Shown here piece by piece: positions 58,685 to 64,000 of a stretch of DNA of 64,000 bases. The stretch spans positions 248,001 through 312,000 of the forward strand of contig JAJTTP010000013.1 in NCBI GenBank assembly GCA_023313575.1, in the 5' to 3' direction. A program made the translations under genes and the position numbers. The stretch comes from Eutypella sp. D-1 (lineage: Eukaryota; Ascomycota; Sordariomycetes; Xylariales; Diatrypaceae). The stretch's first letter is position 1. Each line of letters begins with the position of its first letter. Below the pieces are notes generated by a model that was given only the letters and a program-made list of their open reading frames with translations, made no database searches and was not told the origin of the DNA.

Positions 58685-59094
58685 TCTTGCTGTACTCTCG
58701 TAACAGTGCGGCAATGAAAGCGATCACGAGATTGAGAAATCAAAGAAGATAGGCTGTCGACCCTAAGTTGATTAAGATTCTGGGAGGGAATCTGTTGACT
58801 CCCTAAGAGAGTAAAGCTACCATTCGTTTAGAAATGCAAAATGGTGATTGGTGACGAGGAGAAATGCTACCATGTGAAATCATACCGATAGTAAATGAAA
58901 CAAAGCATGGCGAAGTGGAAGCCTCCGGGCTGTGGAATCACCACTAGTTGTATACCCTGGTAAGTGCTTTCAACTACAAATGTTATTGAGAATAATGGAT
59001 GAAGTGAAACAGTAGAAACAGTAAAAACCCCCCGGCCGCTTTATAACAATTCCAGCGTCTTACTTATCCTTCCCTAATACTTCCTAAAGGCAGA
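58685..59094. other. Shared 3' flank of tyrosinase and the minus-strand hypothetical gene
   Basis: No feature is seen, apart from the possible short last exon of the minus-strand gene at 59064-59108. Confidence 0.5.
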
Positions 59095-60012
59095 TTAGCT
59101 CCGACATACTGCGATCGGGACCATGTTAGGGTTTCCCCAATGCTTTGGCTTTGGAGGCAAAACAGTACTTGTCAGATGATGAGTTACCTGCATGTCCCTA
59201 TGCTCTGTGTTAACATCTCGCGATCTAGAGTGCCGCAGCGAGTCTTCCGCATCTTGGACGTATTCGCCGTAAGCTTCCTCACGTTCGAGCCGGCCTCGGC
59301 ATCTTTGACACGGGTTGTCATGCCCACCACATGGTGGATTGGGCACGCGATTACGGGGGGGGACAGGTCCACCAATGTAGACATCACAGACATCTTCGGG
59401 GGTAGTCGGGGGGAAGATCCTCGCGACCTTTTCCCCGATACTGTTCCTCCAGTACTTGGACACAACACCACCAGTCCAAGGCCAGAAAGTGATTTCCTCA
59501 CCGTGGCCGTATCGGATATAGGCTGGAGTGCGGTCTTCCTTTTTGGCAAGGCGTTGGGGCAAGCCACGATCGTTCATGACGACCCAAGCATGCGCGGTTA
59601 CCACACAGTCGAAGAGGCCAGTACCAAGTCTAAGGGTAATATGGTAGTCAGTGTGTGCCAGAAGTTGCTTGTTTGGATTTTCTGGATCGAATATCTTACC
59701 ACCATTCTCGTCTCGTAAATACTCCAGGTTGTGAGGCTCACGTATAACCCACACGTATGGTAATCCAGCCGCCTGGGCTACCGATGTTGCTATGTCGTTC
59801 GTGGAGCTCACCATGTCCTCGCGCATGTCGTCAAGCGGGAGGTTGTGCAGCCAGATAATCATAGGATCGTCCACTGTTGCGATCCCGAAATTGCGTGCCT
59901 CGTCTTCCATGGCTAACTCGAGTTGATACGTTTCAGCTCGGTTTTTGCAGGGGTCTTCAGCTGGTGGGAGATCCATACCGGGGTGCCATTGTGCTGAAGA
60001 GGCAGGAGCCAT
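59095..60012 (-). CDS. Unrecognised protein (305 aa)
   Basis: I do not recognise this protein. It has no signal peptide or membrane helix. An acidic N-terminal region with DPMIIWLHNLPLDDMRED leads into a beta-rich, possibly folded core containing TDYHITLRLGTG and a Cys-x3-Ala-His-Ala pattern (DCVVTAHAWVVM). Then follow HGEEITFWPW and a Cys-rich turn (PCGGHDNPCQRC). The 3' end is uncertain. A good intron (59109-59187, donor GTAACT, branch CTAAC, acceptor CGCAG) would replace the last 31 residues with YVGANLPLGSIREG and stop at 59064. The gene converges with tyrosinase and diverges from the kinase-like gene, leaving a gap of about 550 bp that may hold a shared promoter. GC-balanced codons and a long clean frame support a real gene. 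Confidence 0.7.
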   Translation of the reverse strand: MAPASSAQWHPGMDLPPAEDPCKNRAETYQLELAMEDEARNFGIATVDDPMIIWLHNLPLDDMREDMVSSTNDIATSVAQAAGLPYVWVIREPHNLEYLRDENGGKIFDPENPNKQLLAHTDYHITLRLGTGLFDCVVTAHAWVVMNDRGLPQRLAKKEDRTPAYIRYGHGEEITFWPWTGGVVSKYWRNSIGEKVARIFPPTTPEDVCDVYIGGPVPPRNRVPNPPCGGHDNPCQRCRGRLEREEAYGEYVQDAEDSLRHSRSRDVNTEHRDMQVTHHLTSTVLPPKPKHWGNPNMVPIAVCRS

Positions 60013-60564
60013 GTCGTTAATCCTTGTTGGACGGTGGTCTTGTTGTGTGACTATGTTCCTAGTGGTGGTGGTGTCTGGTACTCATTGCCTCTGTCACTCG
60101 ACGGATAAATGACAATAAGTATTACTCCGGATGGGGTCTGCTTTTGTTCTTTACTCGTTCCTGGGACACTTTGCTTAAACACCTTGTATGATTCCGAACA
60201 GCTTCAAAAATTTTCATTGTTATGAACCGTGCTTTGTTTCAGAATGTTATACGGTTCTTTCATCCAACCGTTTTCCGAGGTCATTTTGCGAGGTTACTTA
60301 TACTTCTGGCACTTTGATTGGACGTTTCTACTAATAGTCTCGAAGAGGGCTTGAAAGAGAACAGAGGGGGTGGTATTCGTGCCGGGTCAAACAGACAGCC
60401 CTCTCATATGAGAACAAAAGTAATTTAACGAGTAGATTACTGCTTTCCCTTTTAACGCCTCGGTATTAGGAGACGTGGACTTCCGTTAAAACACCTGCTA
60501 GTGCTATATTACGAGGACTTGGACAAAAGTATTAAAATTTTGGTTGGATGTATCGAGTCTTATA
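60013..60564. other. Divergent intergenic region, possible bidirectional promoter
   Basis: This lies between the start of the unknown minus-strand gene and the start of the kinase-like plus-strand gene. No palindromic operator is obvious. The sequence is AT-rich toward 60420-60540. Confidence 0.45.
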
Positions 60565-63243
60565 ATGGTCATAGCCAAGTCGACAGAGACACAGTCAGCA
60601 CCGGACTCTCAAGCCGTCGTCCATAATGATTGTTTTTCCGTTGAGCCATCTGAGGCCATAACAGCAAAGGACCGCGCTAATCGGCATTCAAAACTACAAC
60701 CACAGCGGGTTGAGGATAGAGAGCTATACAGAACTGGGGGTTACCACCCGGTAGAGATTGGTGATGACTTCGAAGGCCGGTTCAAAGTGATGCATAAGCT
60801 GGGTTACGGGAAATCGTCAACAGTGTGGTTATGTCGGGACGAGGTCGACGAAACTCTGGTTGCTCTGAAGATTTTAATAGCAGACAAGTCATTCGAATCC
60901 AGCCCAGAACTAATAATAAAACGGCACTTCAGGAACGAATGCCGGACAGAGCTTGAGTTCAATCAGATATTTATCCCACTAGAACATTTTTGGATCAAGG
61001 GACCAAATGGCCGCCACCTCTGCTTTGTCACTCAACTCTTGGGTCCGACCTTGAATAATGCGATTCCGGGAACTGGTATGGACACCCCAGAGCAGCTTAT
61101 CGACATGTGCTACCAAGCAAGTCGGTCATTGTCGTATCTTCATAAAGCAGGGGTATGTCATGGAGGTAAGTCATTAATGAAAGTATCTTGTACAGGTTGA
61201 ACACTAAATGATATGTTCCTAGACTTTCGGCCAGAGAAACTGATGATGCAACTCGACTACGAGGCGATGTCTGGGCGAGAAATGGAGAAGTACTTCGGCC
61301 CGATTGTCAAATATGAATTTGGTCAACGACGAGTGTCCAGGACTCAATGCTCCGCACATCCGACTTATTTAGTGGAGCCGGCCAACTTGGAAGTCCTCGA
61401 AAGGACCTTTCGCACTGGAGTCTTGGCTGTCACTGGATTTGGACAGGCTTGCTTAGCTCAGGGCCAGCCGCAAGTCCAGCGACTCGACTTACGATACGCC
61501 CCCCCAGAGGTCCTCATTCATAGGAAACGAGATGGTTATGCTAGCGATATGTGGTCTCTTGGATGTACGATCTACTCAATAAGGATGCAGGGACAGCTTA
61601 TAAGCGATGTGGGCTCGATATCCAGAAATCTCGCCTTTCTGAGCTGGGCCTTCGGGCCGTTCCCGCCAAGCCTCGTGGACAGCATAACACAGGACATACT
61701 TGCTCCTGATTCACCCATCCACTTTTCAGACGGCAGAGACCAGTTTGAACTTCGAACCCATCCTGAGAAGCCGAGCAGTTCAAAAGAGACCGATCGGCAT
61801 TATTTACCCAGAAACTGGGTGAAATATCGTGAAGAGCTCAACCGCACCTTTTACAAAGATGAGACTACATCAGATAACCAGAAAACGGCGACACCAGTGT
61901 TTCTCCCAAAAGACCAGAGAAAATGGCGCAAAGTCAGACAACAGCGCGAGAGGTATACCGGATATACTACCATATTGCATGAAGACTTGAGTCGAGAGCG
62001 CATCGTCTATGAAAGACCACTGCTAGAATTAGACACAGAAACCTCAGATGATTCAGATGGTGATAGACAAGACGCGGACATCAAAGAGCCCAACCACAGC
62101 AACCCTGGAGAATGGACACCGCCACATACCCCATTTTCAGAGTGGGACCCTATCAAACCGTACTACAGGTCAGAGAGGGATGAAGTAAAAGCAGCCTTCA
62201 CACAGCAAGAGATGCACTTGTTGGACATTATCGATCGTAATATCGCAGCCAATAGCATCAAATCACGAGGGATTCTCCTGCATTGCTGGGAAGAAGACCA
62301 CTCTCCCCTTAAGGCGAAGTTAAAGGAAGGGGTCCGTGAGCAGATACAGGATCCCGACTTGCGTTCCCGCATTATAAGGTTTTGGACCCCTGAACTAAAA
62401 GCGGTCTCGGCTAAAGCAATGAGTATCTCCCGCGAGAGAATACGCAAGGAAAGGGAAGAGGCAGAGAATAGAGATCAGGGGAACAGTCAGCATACACAAG
62501 ATGGTTCAAGGGGGGAACCAAAGGCATGCAATGAAAGCAACCTGGAGAGTACAGCTGCGATCTCCCCGAAGAAAGACACCGTATATGAGGCCCCTCTAAA
62601 GTCGCCGGCCAGCATTCCCCACGCAAACGAGATCAATCAGAGTACAAACCGCGAGAGTGATGCCAGCATAAACGGACTTGCCTCAGTGCAAGAGGCGATA
62701 GGGTTAATGTCCCAACCCTCACCGGAACTGGATGTTGGGCGAGAACTACTGAAGTCGTCATTAACGAGAGAAGAGGATCTCCAAGTTGGGGAAACAACAC
62801 CGCGTGATACCATCTGGCCCAAGGACATCCGATCGATAGATGCAACGTCGCGATCGTCGCTGGGCGTCACATCATCTGCCAAGAGACCAATACCAGAGAT
62901 CGACTGGAAAGGGTGGGAGCTTACGGAAGGGCTTAATACCAAGCGCCCGCGCACCGAGTTTCTAATTGAACATACCTCCCGCGATCCTGTAGAGGCTATA
63001 GAGGAGGCGAACGGCGAAGACAAAATCCTCAGGAGACGAGCCTACCGCCTACAAAAGGAAGAGGTATATTTACTAGCTGACTTCCTCAACAGTTTGCTAA
63101 GGAGTGATCCTAAAGAGCGGGCCAGCTGGCCAAAGGTCTTAAGGCATAAGTGGTTTGGTAAGCGGCCCACACATATGGTTGGTAGCCGCGGGGTGCTATA
63201 TAGGATCCGAAACTGGCAGAGGCAAGATGGGGTTTTGCCCTGA
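60565..63243 (+). CDS. SRPK-like protein kinase homologue, probable pseudokinase, with large insert
   Basis: The protein (873 aa) derives from the SR-protein kinase family. Exons are 60565-61165 and 61223-63243. The 57-bp intron splits the Asp codon of the catalytic loop and restores CHGDFRPEKL. The glycine loop is LGYGKSS at 79-85 and the ATP-binding Lys is Lys102 (VALKIL). The loop keeps Asp201 but has Lys where the metal-binding Asn belongs. The DFG motif reads GFG at about 272-274, so both metal-binding residues are lost. APPEV and DMWSLGC follow at about 295-315. The end of the kinase fold (LLRSDPKERASWPKVLRHKWF) appears only at about 830-853, after an insert of roughly 460 charged, mostly disordered residues. 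The start ATG at 60565 is the first in frame. The role is unknown; a scaffold or regulator is more likely than catalysis. Confidence 0.85.
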
Positions 63244-63544
63244 TCATTGAACTGTCAGGGGACATACCTACCCTTCCCCAAGGTGCTAAACTAGAGGGAC
63301 AGCGGAGTGATTAGCGATAAGTGCTGGGACGGTAGTGGGCAGCAGCCGGCGGAGCTAGAATCAGAGTAAAATTCAGACCCAGCTACTGCTATAGGTCTCG
63401 TACCGAATGCGCTTAGCAAGCTGCCCATTTATCATTACGCGGGAGTACTACGTCGCAGGTGAAAAATACAAAACATCATAAGCACATATTGGCATGGGAT
63501 ATTTCGTGTATTTGATCCTATCAATCCTGCGAAAATGAGGTGCA
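63244..63544. other. Shared 3' flank of convergent genes
   Basis: This lies between the kinase-like gene and the partial monooxygenase gene. An alternative frame at 63448-63540 after a possible acceptor (TTTTCGCAG) could be an extra last exon of the monooxygenase, but the GLHFS ending at 63545 is the more family-like terminus. Confidence 0.4.
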
Positions 63545-64000
63545 TTAGGAGAAGTGAAGGCCACTCGTATAGTCACCCCATCGTGCGTGGATGTAGTCAA
63601 TAGGCGGCCTAGTTCTGGACTTCCAAGGCCCTTCCTTACCATATACAGGGAGCCTGTCTTCGGCATTGACTGCATAGGTCGCGCTTAGTTGCCACATACG
63701 TTCAGTGTCGCTGCCCATGCTCAAGGGGGCACGAGGAACTGCCGAACTCGCCCCCTTCCGCCTCATGTAGCCCCAGAGTCGTATCAGCACGCTAGCAGTA
63801 TTGTCTGTTCCGAGTGTCCAAGCATTGTTCGTGTATCCCAGCATGAACATCATGTTCGGAACGCCCTCGATCATGGAGCCGTTCCAGATAAGTCTCTTGC
63901 TCCACGACATGCTCTCGCCGTTGACTCTAATATCAATGTTCCCGCCAAGCTTCATGTTCAAGCCAGTGGCGGTGATGATGATATCAGTGTCTATTTTCTC
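63545..64000 (-). CDS. Flavin-dependent (FMO/Baeyer-Villiger-type) monooxygenase, C-terminal part
   Basis: Only the last 151 residues lie in the window; the 5' end is beyond position 64000. The frame is open to the edge and reads IDTDIIITATGLNMKLGG. That is the conserved (D)xxxxATGxx block of class B flavin monooxygenases, followed by MFMLGYTNNAWTLGTDNTA, a typical C-terminal block of this group. The end YTSGLHFS is a family-like terminus. The family uses FAD and NADPH to oxygenate ketones, sulfides or amines, and members often sit in secondary-metabolism clusters. The FAD and NADPH Rossmann motifs would lie upstream, out of view. Confidence 0.88.
   Translation of the reverse strand, partial: EKIDTDIIITATGLNMKLGGNIDIRVNGESMSWSKRLIWNGSMIEGVPNMMFMLGYTNNAWTLGTDNTASVLIRLWGYMRRKGASSAVPRAPLSMGSDTERMWQLSATYAVNAEDRLPVYGKEGPWKSRTRPPIDYIHARWGDYTSGLHFS

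Noticed and set aside
1..64000. CRISPR arrays, operons and ribosome binding sites
   Set aside because: The window is eukaryotic nuclear DNA with spliced genes; repeats present are microsatellites and LTRs, without regular spacers.

Overview
The window is nuclear DNA of a filamentous ascomycete (Pezizomycotina; Sordariomycetes is my best guess, not proven). The reasons are short GT-AG introns of about 48-193 bp, a Zn2Cys6 regulator, a HET-domain protein, tyrosinase and GTP cyclohydrolase II genes of fungal type, and a 9.2-kb AT-rich block of retrotransposon relics with heavy C-to-T and G-to-A decay, which is the mark of repeat-induced point mutation (RIP).

Layout. Positions 1-33 kb are mostly housekeeping. 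They hold a small conserved fungal protein (3465-4007), a Cyp6/PPIL4-type cyclophilin with an RRM (6104-7721), a 7.3-kb gene-poor stretch, and a Zn2Cys6 transcription factor (15069-16455). On the minus strand follow a membrane-anchored SDR (17688-18710) and a secreted S28 serine peptidase with seven exons (19251-21415). Then come the complex I subunit NDUFB7 (23859-24365), a 1792-residue acidic nuclear protein whose layout recalls coilin (25313-30691, minus), and GTP cyclohydrolase II (31818-33202, minus). I rebuilt the spliced genes exon by exon from splice sites, reading-frame phase and family motifs.

Positions 34.0-43.3 kb are a retrotransposon graveyard that can be read as nested insertions. 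A decayed Ty3/Gypsy element of about 5.2 kb, with a reverse transcriptase relic whose catalytic Asp-Asp is now Asn-Asn, carries five later insertions of one LTR family. One of these holds a sixth insertion. Every LTR insertion is bounded by a perfect 5-bp target-site duplication: AAATT, TAACG, ATAAT, AAATA, GTTAA and AGTAA. One copy is a complete 2.0-kb element with two LTRs and only a gag remnant inside.

Positions 43.7-64 kb look accessory. They hold an Old-Yellow-Enzyme-like oxidoreductase (minus), a secreted But2-like protein, an FAD monooxygenase, a HET-domain protein, a tyrosinase with eight exons, and an unrecognised 305-residue protein (minus). Last come a divergent SRPK-like probable pseudokinase with a large insert and the 3' end of a flavin-dependent monooxygenase (minus) that runs off the window. 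Tyrosinase plus two flavin monooxygenases and an OYE would suit a small oxidative or pigment gene set, but no polyketide synthase or peptide synthetase is in view, so this is only a suggestion.
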